Positions 5,717 through 5,732 of a stretch of 5,732 nucleotides of DNA are shown piece by piece. Below the pieces are notes generated by a model that was not told where the DNA came from, did not search any database, and saw nothing but the letters and a program-made list of their open reading frames with translations. The translations under genes and the position numbers were made by a program. This DNA comes from Caldifarciminota bacterium (GTDB taxonomy: Bacteria; Hydrothermota; Hydrothermia; UBA1063; CAJXJZ01). The first letter of the stretch is position 1. Every line of letters starts with the position of its first letter. The DNA lies in the NCBI GenBank assembly GCA_027033555.1, contig JALVLE010000061.1:1-5732 (forward strand), read 5' to 3'.

Positions 5717-5732
5717 ATGACCAACGATATAA
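5717..5732 (+). CDS. Start of probable transposase gene (first five codons only)
   Basis: ATG 5717 follows the Shine-Dalgarno AAAGGAGGG (5703-5711) at ideal spacing and reads M-T-N-D-I before the window ends. The protein cannot be identified from five residues. Calling it a transposase rests on its place about 100 bp inside a probable IS256-like terminus and on the sequestering hairpin typical of transposase leaders. Confidence 0.5.

Larger units (their letters stand above)
5609..5732 (+). mobile_element. Left end of an IS256-like insertion sequence (runs off window)
   Basis: The sequence GTGTAAACTAAATTGTGTCA (5609-5628) looks like a terminal inverted repeat of IS256/Mutator-type elements, which often carry such GTGTA and TTGTGTCA blocks. 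At this point a minus-strand reading frame is abruptly broken. About 90 bp inside, a new ORF starts after a strong ribosome binding site, where a transposase would be expected. The right end, most of the transposase and the target duplication lie outside the window. The exact boundary could be a few bases either side of 5609, and the family name rests on recall of terminal-repeat style. Confidence 0.55.

Noticed and set aside
1..5732. CRISPR array, tRNA, rRNA, riboswitch or T-box
   Set aside because: No direct-repeat/spacer pattern was seen, coding frames fill nearly all of the window, and the few intergenic stretches are too short or show no such structure.

Overview
The window comes from a bacterium that makes peptidoglycan. 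Base composition is moderately AT-rich and the proteins are rich in Lys and Glu. A flavodoxin/bis-[4Fe-4S] ferredoxin protein hints at an anaerobic lifestyle. I cannot assign a phylum from the sequence alone.

Bases 1-4731 read as one tightly packed plus-strand operon: thrS (5' end cut by the window edge), infC, rpmI, ddl and a gene for a conserved but poorly understood AAA+ ATPase. All junctions are overlapping or abutting. thrS and infC overlap through an AUU start codon that sits in the thrS stop. infC and rpmI overlap by 35 bp. The rpmI stop abuts the ddl start (TAAATG), and ddl and the ATPase gene share ATGA. The operon begins like the classical thrS-infC-rpmI-rplT cluster, but rplT (ribosomal protein L20) is missing from its usual place and D-Ala-D-Ala ligase follows L35 directly. 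Translation initiation, a cell-wall precursor ligase and an uncharacterised ATPase are therefore likely co-transcribed.

After a 39-bp gap comes a plus-strand gene for a two-domain flavodoxin-ferredoxin protein (4771-5529). A strong Shine-Dalgarno sequence lies unusually far, about 31 nt, ahead of its most plausible ATG.

The last 200 bases differ in character. Directly after the flavodoxin gene, on the minus strand, lies the C-terminal tail of what looks like a cation:proton antiporter (5530 to about 5607). It is cut off by what appears to be the left end of an IS256-like insertion sequence, starting near 5609. The element's first ORF begins at 5717 and runs off the window. A perfect 13-bp inverted repeat (5642-5654 / 5698-5710) can pair the transposase ribosome binding site with an upstream arm, and a TATAAT box lies in the loop between the arms. 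This layout would mask the ribosome binding site in read-through transcripts but not in transcripts from the element's own promoter.
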